From NCBI GenBank assembly GCA_966128725.1, contig CBHYLN010000047.1:1-35027 (forward strand): DNA of 35,027 nucleotides, written 5' to 3'. The stretch is from JAFDZV01 sp966128725 (lineage in GTDB: Bacteria; Bacteroidota; Ignavibacteria; OLB7). Each line of letters begins with the position of its first letter. Positions within the stretch are counted from its first letter, which is position 1. Made by a program: the position numbers and the translations under genes. The notes under the pieces are model-generated. The model worked only from the letters and a program-made list of their open reading frames with translations. It ran no database searches and was not told where the DNA came from. This document shows, one piece after another, positions 1 to 7,634 of the stretch.

Positions 1-225
1 CACCTGATGCCACGTTATCCCTGCGTCGCGAGAGCGAAGAATCATTCCGCTATCTCCCACGGCGAACCCAAGGTGCCCGTAAAAGCCAACACCAAAAAGG
101 CTCGCTGCCGTCCCGCTTGCAACCGGCATCCACTCCTGCTGGGCGGCTGCCCGAACCTGGATCAGCAACGTGCACAGCGCGATCATCAACAAGGCCGGAT
201 GCTTCAATCGTCCGCTCGGCTTCAT
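1..225 (-). CDS. Secreted YCF48/BNR-like beta-propeller protein, 5' part only
   Basis: An open frame starts at ATG 225 and runs without a stop off the left edge of the window (75 codons seen). Residues 1-29 form a signal peptide: basic start (MKPSGRLKHP), hydrophobic core (ALLMIALCTLLI), cleavage region ending AAAQ. The mature part reads like the first blade of a YCF48/BNR propeller (FAVGDSGMILRSRDAGITW, about residues 54-72), the usual G-D-x-G-x-I-x-R-S-x-D-x-G-x-x-W pattern. Proteins of this kind in the Bacteroidota group are usually exported and many carry a T9SS tail, but the C-terminus is outside the window. No Shine-Dalgarno sequence precedes the start. The upstream neighbour ends at 296 and a strong hairpin lies between, so this gene is probably transcribed separately. 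Function unknown beyond the fold. Confidence 0.75.
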   Translation of the reverse strand, partial: MKPSGRLKHPALLMIALCTLLIQVRAAAQQEWMPVASGTAASLFGVGFYGHLGFAVGDSGMILRSRDAGITWHQV

Positions 226-248
226 GATGGGTTTGATGGAATAATGCG

Positions 249-280
249 CCCCGCCGCCGCATGTGTGTGCGGCGGCGGGG
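249..280 (-). terminator. Strong hairpin between two minus-strand genes
   Basis: A perfect 13-bp inverted repeat (249-261 with 268-280, arm ccccgccgccgca) encloses a 6-base loop. It lies 16 bases past the stop of the gene ending at 296 and just before the start at 225. Only a weak T run (ATTATT) follows on the minus strand, so an intrinsic terminator is likely but not certain; a transcript-stabilising hairpin is the alternative. Confidence 0.6.
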
Positions 281-295
281 TGCTGTCGAACATCG

Positions 296-874
296 TCACG
301 GGGAAACATAGGTCTGTTTCACCGTGATCGTCCAGCACCCCGTGTAGGGGTCCTGTTTGAAGGTCACGCTCAGGGCAATCAATCGGCCATTGGAGGCCTT
401 TCTCCCGGTCAGGATGCTGTACGTGTGGCCGTCCTGGGGTTCAAAGATCGCCAGAGGCGGGTTCTGTTTCGTCCAGTCGTCCTGCGGGGGGCCTGTAAGG
501 ATCTGGAACAGCACCGGCCCGTTGTTGGTGCCACGCGGCACCGCTCCGGATGGTCTGATACGGCCGGTATACATCCCAGGAGCCGTAATTGGCACAACCG
601 GGTCACCGTTAAACCCGCGATCAGATTGGCCAAGGTACCAGTCGATGCGCAGCGGCAGGCCTTCTCGTCCTGGCCAAAAAGCCCCGATTTCATTGAATGT
701 CACACTCGAATCAATAATCAGCGTGTACGTCCAGCAGGTGGGCGGATACGGGTCGAACACCGTACGCACCGGCTGCCAGGGCCTGTCGGGCGTGGGGTGC
801 AGCGGCGCGCCGCCCCCAGGCCCGAACCCTCCGATGGGCGGCCCAAATTTTTCAGCTATGGGATCTACCGGCAT
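296..874 (-). CDS. Hypothetical protein, 192 aa, unrecognised
   Basis: I do not recognise the family. The start is placed at ATG 874 because an AAGGA sequence lies 5 bases upstream; the longer open frame to 1036 would overlap the preceding gene. There is no signal peptide or membrane segment. The N-terminus is Pro/Gly-rich (GPPIGGFGPGGGAPLHPTP, about residues 11-29); the remainder alternates short hydrophobic strands with turns and many aromatics, suggesting a beta-sandwich. Near the C-terminus, IALSVTFKQ resembles ITLSVTLKQ at a similar place in the upstream neighbour, so the two may be distant paralogs or form parts of one structure. They lie 79 bases apart on the same strand and are probably co-transcribed. 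Hydrophilic, likely cytoplasmic or exported by a route without a classical signal. Confidence 0.6.
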   Translation of the reverse strand: MPVDPIAEKFGPPIGGFGPGGGAPLHPTPDRPWQPVRTVFDPYPPTCWTYTLIIDSSVTFNEIGAFWPGREGLPLRIDWYLGQSDRGFNGDPVVPITAPGMYTGRIRPSGAVPRGTNNGPVLFQILTGPPQDDWTKQNPPLAIFEPQDGHTYSILTGRKASNGRLIALSVTFKQDPYTGCWTITVKQTYVSP

Positions 875-953
875 GATATTCCTTGGTTGTCGTTTACTGG
901 TGTCAACAAACGCGATTGCCCGGTCGGTTTGCGTGGCGCGGGCACGGGATGGT

Positions 954-1586
954 TCATGGCACGATGATCCACTCGGATTCGTACATGCTCCACTGGCCAA
1001 GCGCATCGATACCGCGCAGCCCCATCGTTGCCGCACCCAACTGCTTCAGCGTCACGCTGAGCGTGATAACACCGTTGAAGGTGCCGGAGAACTCGATCGC
1101 CGGGATGGTGCCCGCGCAATCGCCACGTGTGCCCGCATTGTTGCGAAAGCTGAGCTGGAAGTTCACGAAGGTGCTTGCGCCCAGGCTCAACGGAATGGCC
1201 ATCTCCCAATCGGTACCGCCGCGCAGAAATATCACCTTCTGCAGCGGCAACGCAAGCGTGGCGCCGGTGTTGCCGCTAAGGTGCTGGAAGTTCCATTGCG
1301 CGGCGTCGGCCACGTGCTGCTGGCTGTCGGTACCCAGCGCACTGCAGACCGGTACGCCCTGCAGTGAGATCGGGCTGGCAACCGGAGGTGAACTGGCCAG
1401 ATAAGTGGTGCTGTTAACGTATACGCCCGTTACCGCGTTGATGCGGGCGCGCGCGATCAGGCTCAGCGGATCAACCGGCTGCTGGTTCTGCCAGCCTATC
1501 CAACTGGTAATTGCATCGTTCGAATTGCAGGTACAGTTCATGGTGATATTGGATGTAAGTAATGATGGAGGGCGCATCTGGCCCAC
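954..1586 (-). CDS. Hypothetical protein, up to 210 aa, unrecognised
   Basis: Unrecognised. The frame opens after a TGA near 1614, and possible starts are GTG 1586, ATG 1577 and ATG 1541; none has a clear Shine-Dalgarno sequence, so the N-terminus is uncertain by 15 residues. With the shortest start the protein begins MNCTCNSND. There is no signal peptide and no transmembrane helix. The second half is rich in alternating hydrophobic residues typical of beta-strands (VIFLRGG, VNFQLSFRN, ITLSVTLKQ). The last motif is shared with the downstream gene at 296-874. The AT-rich 1587-1772 region upstream should carry the promoter for both. Either a small accessory operon or lineage-specific proteins; no function can be assigned. 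Confidence 0.6.
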   Translation of the reverse strand: MGQMRPPSLLTSNITMNCTCNSNDAITSWIGWQNQQPVDPLSLIARARINAVTGVYVNSTTYLASSPPVASPISLQGVPVCSALGTDSQQHVADAAQWNFQHLSGNTGATLALPLQKVIFLRGGTDWEMAIPLSLGASTFVNFQLSFRNNAGTRGDCAGTIPAIEFSGTFNGVITLSVTLKQLGAATMGLRGIDALGQWSMYESEWIIVP

Positions 1587-1614
1587 ACAGTGGAAGATTA
1601 GACCACGGCATGTT

Positions 1615-1622
1615 CAAAAGTA
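1615..1622 (-). promoter_or_regulatory. Candidate Bacteroidota-type -7 element
   Basis: On the minus strand this reads TACTTTTG, an exact TAnnTTTG, inside an AT-rich stretch (about 1620-1740) upstream of the gene starting at 1586 or lower. No TTTG is found at the expected 19-base spacing, so this is only a candidate. The other 150 bases of the gap hold nothing recognisable. Confidence 0.25.
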
Positions 1623-1772
1623 AGTCATAATAAACAATAAACTATACAATAAAACACCAAACGGCCACGCTTATTATCGCTACAGGACTGCTCCAAAAAG
1701 TCACGCGCCATGCAACAACACGCCGTTAAATATACAGAGTTGCGCCACCCGCTACGCCTGTCCACAGCTTCG

Positions 1773-2582
1773 TCAGGCTCGCGCGCCCGTGCGCGCAGGG
1801 CTGAAGCGCATGGCCGACCACGTTGCATCCACCGAACACACCTTCCCTACCGAAAGCCCCATGGCGCAGCCGATATCGATAAGAAGCCGCTGCGACAAAT
1901 CGGTGGCCGTGCCGGATGCACGTTTCGGCCACATGATCCACAGCCCGCCGGTGCGCCCGGCCAGCGGCGCCATACGGACGATCGATTCCTCCAGCTCGCC
2001 CGCATAACGGATAAACCACAGCACCATGGCAGCTTGGGCGCCGGCGCTCTGTGTTATGCGCACACCTTCCGGCAGGTCACCCAACGTCTCGGAAAACCCT
2101 TCCGGTGCATCGATCAACGCAATGTTCATGCCGGCCCTGACGCCAAGTTTGGTTGCAAGCGGGGTGTTGGTGTAGGCGGCCATTGCCGAACCGGGGACAA
2201 CAACGGCCAGCGGCGGCTTGGCGATCGCTTCGGTCAGCGTATCGCCAAGCGTGGCCCAGTCGCAGAAGGAGGCATCCGGAAACAGCGTGCGCACACGCGC
2301 CACTTTTTCGGGGAGGCCGCCCACAAAAACAAGCGGGATGGTGCGCGTCACCTTCCCCTGCCGCAGCCGCACGCCGATCTCGCGCCCCTGCATGGGCAAC
2401 CGTGCAAGGTCGATCACAACCGCATCGGGCGGATGCTCTCGCAGCTCGGCAAATCCGGTCTCAAGGATCGGCGCGTGGTTTACCTGGAAGCCCAACCCGC
2501 GCAGGCGCTCCGCGCGTTCGGCGGCTTCGGCCTGGTTCCAATGCACCAGCCGAACGCGTGGTTGCGTGGCATGTCGCGGCAT
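1773..2582 (-). CDS. Pseudo-receiver domain fused to a DUF3052-like domain
   Basis: 269 aa in two parts. Residues 8-125 follow the alternating pattern of a response-regulator receiver: strand RVRLVHW, helix, strand DAVVIDLAR with an Asp at 58 in the phospho-acceptor place, strand IPLVFVGG. The acidic pair after strand 1 is missing (NQ instead) and no Lys follows strand 5, so metal-dependent phosphorylation is doubtful. Residues 145-260 resemble DUF3052 (MNIALIDAPEGF, LWFIRY, LWIMWPK, TDLSQRLLIDIG), a small domain of unknown role. Cytoplasmic; no signal peptide. Start ATG 2582 is supported by a GAGGT Shine-Dalgarno 8 bases upstream, the clearest in the window. It lies 26 bases after the secreted propeller gene and may be co-transcribed with it. 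The DUF3052 name rests on memory of the family pattern; the receiver call is fold-level inference. Confidence 0.7.
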   Translation of the reverse strand: MPRHATQPRVRLVHWNQAEAAERAERLRGLGFQVNHAPILETGFAELREHPPDAVVIDLARLPMQGREIGVRLRQGKVTRTIPLVFVGGLPEKVARVRTLFPDASFCDWATLGDTLTEAIAKPPLAVVVPGSAMAAYTNTPLATKLGVRAGMNIALIDAPEGFSETLGDLPEGVRITQSAGAQAAMVLWFIRYAGELEESIVRMAPLAGRTGGLWIMWPKRASGTATDLSQRLLIDIGCAMGLSVGKVCSVDATWSAMRFSPARTGARA

Positions 2583-2608
2583 CCGGGTTACCTCGGGTGA
2601 TTAGGTCA

Positions 2609-4762
2609 TTACCTCACAATCGTGGCCCGCGCAACCATAACGCCATCCGGCCCGGCAGCGCGCACCAGGTACTGGCCGCTGGGCAGCCCCTGCACGTTCA
2701 TCGTCGCGCTCCAGGTGCCGGCCTGGGGACACGGCAGCACCGTTGCGCCAACACGCTGGCCCATGATGGTAAACAGCTCGATGGTTGCGTTGCCCGCCCG
2801 CGTTGTGCCCAGCTCGGCCCGGATCGCGCCGTCCTGAACAACCGCGCGCAGTGCGCCGCTGGCAACGTGCTCGGCCCGCACGCCGGTTGTGGAACCGGTT
2901 GTGCGATATACGCCGCCGCCCAACGTGCCGGCAAGCAGCACGCCATTATCGGTTACGGCAAGCGCATACACAAAGGTGATATCAAGCCCCTCCGACATAC
3001 GGACCCACGTGTTGCCGTTGTCGTTGGAACGGAACACGCCACCGTCGCCAGTGCCCGCGAACAACGTGCCCGAGCCGTTGTAGGCCAGCGCGTACACGTT
3101 GGTATCGGTAAGCCCGTTGTTGATCTTCTCCCAGGTGTCGCCGTTGTCAATCGAGCGGTAGATGCCGCCGCCGAACGTGGCTGCGAAGATGTGGCCGGCG
3201 GGTGTTGCCATCAGGCTGAACACACCGCCGCTTTGGAACGATGTTACGCGGGTCCAGTTGGCGCCGCCGTTGGTTGAACGGCCAACACCGCCCAGCGTGC
3301 CGGTGAACAGCGCGTTCTGCTTGCCGATCACCATTGCATGCACGTTGGTATCGGTCATGTCATTATTGATCGAGCTCCAGATATCGGTGGCGGCGTCCAG
3401 CCGGAACACACCCCCCTCGGTTCCGGCATATACAACGCCGTTGGAGTCCACCGCCATCACGTTCACCTCGGCGCCCATCCCCGCGCCAAGGCCGTTGGCA
3501 ACCAGCGCCCAGGCCGCGCCGTCGTCCGTGGTGCGGAACACACCGCCGCCATAGGTGGCCGCATACAACGCGCCGCTTTTGGTGACCGTGAATGCACGCA
3601 CCGACGAGTTCGTAAGATCCGTGTTGGCCGGTATCCAGGTGTTGCCGCCGTCGGTGGAACGCTGCACGCCGCTTGTGAGATCGGTGGTGTAGCGGTTGGC
3701 GGCCGCGAAGATCGCGCCGTCCGGCATCACCGCAACCGCCCGGATCTCCGTGTTGGAAAGGCCGTTGTTTGACTGCACCCAACTGCCGCCATCGTTGGCC
3801 GTGCGGAATATTCCGCTGCCGTTGGAGCCCGAATACAGCGCGCCACCGGCGTCCAGCACCAGCGTCAGGACATCCGGGTTGGTCATGCCCGAGGTCACCA
3901 ACGGCTCCCACAACTCCCCGCCGTTCGAGGTGCGATGCACGCCGCCTTCGGTGCCAGCAAACAGTTGATTGGGCGCCTTGAACGCCAACGCGGTAGCCCG
4001 CGCGTTGGTAAGGCCGGTAGCCATCTTGGTCCAACTGGCGCCGGTATCCAGCGAGCGATATACCCCGCGGCCCTTGATGGTTGTATACAGCACGCCGGTG
4101 GGGTCGATCAGGATATCCACCACCGCAGCACGCCCAAGCCCGTTGTTTGACTGGGTCCAGGTTTCGCCGCCATCGGTGGAAATGAACACGCCACCGGAAG
4201 CTCCGCCGGCATACACCGCACCGCGCGCATCCACCGCAAGCGCGGTCACGATGTCGCTGGTGATCCCCTCGCTTTTCTTGCTCCATGTGCCGCCGCCATC
4301 AAGCGAACGATACAGTCCCTGGCCGTATGTGCCGGCGAACAACGTATCGTGCAGCACAGCGATATCGTTCACGGTGGACAGCGGCTCCGGGAATCCCGTG
4401 TTGCGTGCGTGCCATGTTGCCCCGGCATCCGTGGAAGCAAACAGGCCCGCAAAATTTGTTCCGGCGAAGTACGTGCCGGCCGAATCAACGGCCAGCGCTA
4501 CAACGTGGTTATCGCCCAGGCCATTGTTGCGCAGCGCCCAACCCGCACCATTATCCGTGGATATGAACAACGCCCCGCCGTTTGTGCCGGCCAGCAACGC
4601 ACCGCGGCGCGCATCGCTGAGCAATGCCGTGATCTTGCCACCGTATGGGCCGTGCGCCTGAGTCCAGGAAACGTTCTGAGCATTGGCGTTGCTCCAGCAT
4701 ACAAGGCATGCGGCCACAACGGCACACAATGGCATCCAGTGAAACGATAGTCGAATGTTCAT
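2609..4762 (-). CDS. Secreted BNR/sialidase-like beta-propeller with T9SS sorting domain
   Basis: 717 aa. A signal peptide spans residues 1-28 and ends in NANAQ. It is followed by about fourteen repeats of roughly 40 residues, each close to L-[YF]-A-G-T-x-G-G-[VG]-[FY]-R-S-x-D-x-G-x-x-W, the BNR/VPS10-type blade, enough for two propellers. The last 65 residues (IELFTIMGQRVGA, then LPSGQYLVRA, then VMVARATIVR) form a type A T9SS C-terminal sorting domain, which directs outer-membrane passage and surface attachment or release. No catalytic residues of true sialidases were identified, so a structural, binding or adhesion role is more likely than hydrolysis. Start ATG 4762 places the signal peptide directly at the N-terminus. 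The gap to the next gene upstream (4763-4933) shows no clear promoter. Confidence 0.85.
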   Translation of the reverse strand: MNIRLSFHWMPLCAVVAACLVCWSNANAQNVSWTQAHGPYGGKITALLSDARRGALLAGTNGGALFISTDNGAGWALRNNGLGDNHVVALAVDSAGTYFAGTNFAGLFASTDAGATWHARNTGFPEPLSTVNDIAVLHDTLFAGTYGQGLYRSLDGGGTWSKKSEGITSDIVTALAVDARGAVYAGGASGGVFISTDGGETWTQSNNGLGRAAVVDILIDPTGVLYTTIKGRGVYRSLDTGASWTKMATGLTNARATALAFKAPNQLFAGTEGGVHRTSNGGELWEPLVTSGMTNPDVLTLVLDAGGALYSGSNGSGIFRTANDGGSWVQSNNGLSNTEIRAVAVMPDGAIFAAANRYTTDLTSGVQRSTDGGNTWIPANTDLTNSSVRAFTVTKSGALYAATYGGGVFRTTDDGAAWALVANGLGAGMGAEVNVMAVDSNGVVYAGTEGGVFRLDAATDIWSSINNDMTDTNVHAMVIGKQNALFTGTLGGVGRSTNGGANWTRVTSFQSGGVFSLMATPAGHIFAATFGGGIYRSIDNGDTWEKINNGLTDTNVYALAYNGSGTLFAGTGDGGVFRSNDNGNTWVRMSEGLDITFVYALAVTDNGVLLAGTLGGGVYRTTGSTTGVRAEHVASGALRAVVQDGAIRAELGTTRAGNATIELFTIMGQRVGATVLPCPQAGTWSATMNVQGLPSGQYLVRAAGPDGVMVARATIVR

Positions 4763-4933
4763 GCGGGTAAGACCTTGATTAGCCGGAGCGATTGGTTCAA
4801 CAATTGAATCGGGAATTGGATCGGGGCCACGATTGCCTGGCGCATGCCGGGCAGCCGAAAGATAATGATCGGCGCTCCGCGTAATTAGGACAATACGCCG
4901 GTTAACGCCGAGCTGTGGGACCTACGACGAAGC

Positions 4934-5734
4934 TCAGGGAGTATGCCGCGGTGCGCTTTCCTCGGCGTACAGGATGGTTGCTCCCACCACGGCAACAGGA
5001 AGCAGCAGGAAGTTTACAATGGGCACCATCGCCATTGCCACTGCGGTAAGGCCGAAGCCCAGATACAGCGCCTTGCGTTGCCACACAAACGACAGCTTAC
5101 CGGCAAATCGCGGGATGTGCCGCTCGAACGCGAAGTCGCTGAAATCAACCGACAGCACAAACGACGCGTACAGCACCGACAGCACCGGCTGGATAATCGC
5201 ACCGGCCACGGGGATCAGTCCGGTGGCGAGTATCGGCGGATAACAGATGATGAACAGCGCCAGGCGCCCCACCGCCATGATGATGCTACGGCCAACATCC
5301 TGTATCACGGTGGTGTCGCTGTTGTGTTCCCGCCCGGCAAGGATTCCCTCGGCGGCTTCCGACAGCTTGGAGTTGAACGGTGAGGCGATGATGTTGCCGA
5401 CGATCAGGAACAGAAACACCGAAAGGATAACCGTTAGGGCAATCACGGCTACCTGGGCCAGAATCCGCACGAAGCCCAGCAGCACGCCGCCAAGGCCGGT
5501 GGAGTTCACCGCATCGCCAACAAGCCCAACGGCCAACCACATGGCCAGCGGGACGCCCACGAGGAACAACGCGGTGTTCACTACGGCCGGCATCACCGCC
5601 AGGCGGCGCAGGCGCGCGTTGGTTGCGATCAGGCGAATGGCACGGAATGGGGCGGCGATGCCGCGTAGAACGTTGCGCATAAAGCTCGGCTCCGCAATAA
5701 GTGCTGATGCATCCACGGCACCGTTCAGGCACAT
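4934..5734 (-). CDS. EI24/CysZ-like integral membrane protein
   Basis: 266 aa, cytoplasmic membrane. The sequence FRAIRLIATNARLRRLAVMP near residues 27-46 is the amphipathic entry typical of EI24-domain proteins, followed by about four long hydrophobic segments (residues 45-75, 88-120, 155-195 and 225-255) and the conserved NIIASPFNSKLSEAAEG stretch between them. CysZ of E. coli is a sulfate channel of this family; many other members have no known substrate, and no sulfate-assimilation gene is nearby, so the substrate is left open. ATG 5734 has GAGG 7 bases upstream; ATG 5680 is an alternative that would remove 18 residues and start at MRNVLRGIAAPFRA. It follows the ABC exporter gene by 57 bases and may share its transcript. 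Confidence 0.8.
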   Translation of the reverse strand: MCLNGAVDASALIAEPSFMRNVLRGIAAPFRAIRLIATNARLRRLAVMPAVVNTALFLVGVPLAMWLAVGLVGDAVNSTGLGGVLLGFVRILAQVAVIALTVILSVFLFLIVGNIIASPFNSKLSEAAEGILAGREHNSDTTVIQDVGRSIIMAVGRLALFIICYPPILATGLIPVAGAIIQPVLSVLYASFVLSVDFSDFAFERHIPRFAGKLSFVWQRKALYLGFGLTAVAMAMVPIVNFLLLPVAVVGATILYAEESAPRHTP

Positions 5735-5791
5735 CTCCGTCCTCGCCTGCTGCGCGCGGGATCAGATCAGGCCCCTTCCCTGCCCAGCCGG

Positions 5792-7543
5792 TTACAGGCT
5801 TTCCAACGCGGCTTCCAGAAGCTGTCGCTCGTACACCCGGGCATATTCACCCTTGGCCGCCAGCAGCTCCTCGTGCGTGCCCTGCTCAACGATGCGGCCG
5901 TGGTCGAGCACGATAATCCAGTCGGCATCCTTCACCGTGGAGATACGGTGCGCGATCAGGATGCTGGTGCGGTTGCTCATCACCTGGCGCAGGCCGCGCA
6001 GGATTTCCTCCTCGGTTTCGGTATCCACCGCCGAAAGCGCGTCATCCAGCATAAGGATGCTGGGCTCGCGAAGGATTGCGCGGGCGATCGAGGTACGCTG
6101 CTTCTGGCCGCCGGAAAGCGTGATGCCGCGCTCGCCCACAACGGTCTCGAACCGCTTCGGGAAATGGTCCACGTTCTCGTACAGCCGGGCCATCTTCGCG
6201 GCCTGCTCCACTTCGGCATCGGTTGCGTCGCGCCTGCCAAAACGGATATTGCCGGCAATCGTATCGCTGAACAGGAACGTCTCCTGCGACACCGTGCCGA
6301 TTGCACCGCGCAACGTTGCCAGCGGAATCTGGCCAATCGGCCGCCCATCGATCAGGATCTCTCCCCCGGTAACATCATACAGGCGTGCGATCAGGTTCAC
6401 GATGGTTGTCTTGCCCGACCCCGTCCGGCCGATGATCGCCAGCGTGCGCCCCTGTTCCACCGTAAAGCTCACATCGCGCAACACGTCCGGCAATTCCGGC
6501 CTGTAACGGAAGGAGACGTTGCGGAACTCGATGCGCCCATCCACGCGTACGATCGACATATCGGTTCCGGGGCCGTCGGCAACATCCGGCTTCATATCGA
6601 ACACGGTGTTCAAGCGCCCCATCGAAACGATGCCGCGCTGCACAAGATTGGTTACCCAGCCGATCGCCACCACCGGCCAGATGAGCTGCGAGATATAGGC
6701 AAAGAACTGCGTGATGTCGCCAACGGTTGCGTTGCCGCGCGATACCTCCCAGCCGCCAACACCCAGCACAATCAACTGCGAAAGCCCGATCAACGCCATC
6801 ATCAACGGCATCATCAGTGCCTGGGTTTTCACCAGGCGCATGTTCTTGGCGCGGTACAGCTTGCTGAGATTGGCGAACGAGCTGATCGCGTAGGCCTCCT
6901 GCACATAGGCGCGCACAACACGCACCCCCGACAAGTTCTCCTGCGCCTGCGACGTAAGGTCCGCATACTGCTTCTGCACGCCGCTGAACAGGCCGTGAAT
7001 ACGTTTGCCCAGCGTATACACCGAGTAGCTGACAATCGGCAGCGGCAACAACGCCAGCACGGTGATCAGCGGCGAAAGGCTCAGCATCACCGTAAGCGAG
7101 AACGCGAATGTGGTGATGGTGTTCGCAGTGTACATCACGGCCGGCCCAACAAACTCGCGGATGGCGGAGATGTCGTTGGTGGCAAGCGCCATGATATCGC
7201 CGGTTGGCGTGTTGTTGAACCACCCCATCGAAAGCGATTGCACGTGGCGCAGGTAGTTGTTGCGCAGGTCGTACTCCACCAATCGCGACAGCACGATGAT
7301 CATCTGCCGCGTAAGGAACAGGAATACACCGCTGCCAACCGACAGGCCCAGGATGATCAGCCCCTGCTCCATCAGCCATTGCGGCGTGGCCGTGCCGCTG
7401 CCCGTAAGCCGATCCACCACGCCTCCGATGAAGCGCGGGATGAGCACCGAAAACACGTTGGAGATGGTGATGGCGATCAGACCAACAACCAGGCGGCCCT
7501 TGTAACGGGTGATGTATGGAAGGAGGCTGCGAAGAGCATTCAT
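5792..7543 (-). CDS. ABC exporter half-transporter, MdlA/TM287-like
   Basis: 583 aa: an N-terminal exporter membrane domain of six helices (about residues 15-300) and a C-terminal ATPase domain. Seen motifs: Walker A GRTGSGKTT (372-380), Q-loop SQETFLF, signature LSGGQ (476-480), Walker B LMLDD (497-501), D-loop SAVD and switch His532. The position after Walker B, normally the catalytic Glu, is Asp501. That LDDALSAVD pattern is typical of MdlA, YheI/BmrC and TM287, the halves of heterodimeric exporters with one degenerate ATP site. The partner half (MdlB/YheH-like) is not in the window. The usual substrates are hydrophobic compounds or lipids, but none can be named here. It lies 91 bases after dnaJ, behind a hairpin. 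Confidence 0.88.
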   Translation of the reverse strand: MNALRSLLPYITRYKGRLVVGLIAITISNVFSVLIPRFIGGVVDRLTGSGTATPQWLMEQGLIILGLSVGSGVFLFLTRQMIIVLSRLVEYDLRNNYLRHVQSLSMGWFNNTPTGDIMALATNDISAIREFVGPAVMYTANTITTFAFSLTVMLSLSPLITVLALLPLPIVSYSVYTLGKRIHGLFSGVQKQYADLTSQAQENLSGVRVVRAYVQEAYAISSFANLSKLYRAKNMRLVKTQALMMPLMMALIGLSQLIVLGVGGWEVSRGNATVGDITQFFAYISQLIWPVVAIGWVTNLVQRGIVSMGRLNTVFDMKPDVADGPGTDMSIVRVDGRIEFRNVSFRYRPELPDVLRDVSFTVEQGRTLAIIGRTGSGKTTIVNLIARLYDVTGGEILIDGRPIGQIPLATLRGAIGTVSQETFLFSDTIAGNIRFGRRDATDAEVEQAAKMARLYENVDHFPKRFETVVGERGITLSGGQKQRTSIARAILREPSILMLDDALSAVDTETEEEILRGLRQVMSNRTSILIAHRISTVKDADWIIVLDHGRIVEQGTHEELLAAKGEYARVYERQLLEAALESL

Positions 7544-7587
7544 GAATGATCCAGAGGGTCCGCGTGCGAGCGAGGGTTGGAAGGCGC

Positions 7588-7623
7588 CGGGTGAGAACCG
7601 ACGGATGCGCCGGATCTCACCCG
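7588..7623 (-). terminator. Hairpin after dnaJ
   Basis: A perfect 9-bp inverted repeat, cgggtgaga (7588-7596) with tctcacccg (7615-7623), separated by 18 bases. It begins about 11 bases past the dnaJ stop on the minus strand, where a terminator or an mRNA-processing hairpin would be expected. No T-tract follows, so factor-independent termination is unproven. Confidence 0.45.
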
Positions 7624-7634
7624 AACACGGTTTG

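Noticed and set aside
263..1404. Plus-strand frames of 173-336 codons in the first 1.4 kb
   Set aside because: They overlap each other and the two minus-strand genes, lack signal or domain features, and have no start signal. The minus-strand frames have beta-rich composition and better starts.
2153..3277. 374-codon plus-strand frame opposite the DUF3052 and propeller genes
   Set aside because: It spans two real minus-strand genes and their gap, and is Arg/Ala-rich with no domain.
5873..7549. 558-codon plus-strand open frame opposite the ABC exporter gene
   Set aside because: It is antisense to a gene with full family motifs, and its composition (many His, Gln, Arg, with no recognisable domain) is that of a GC-rich shadow frame.
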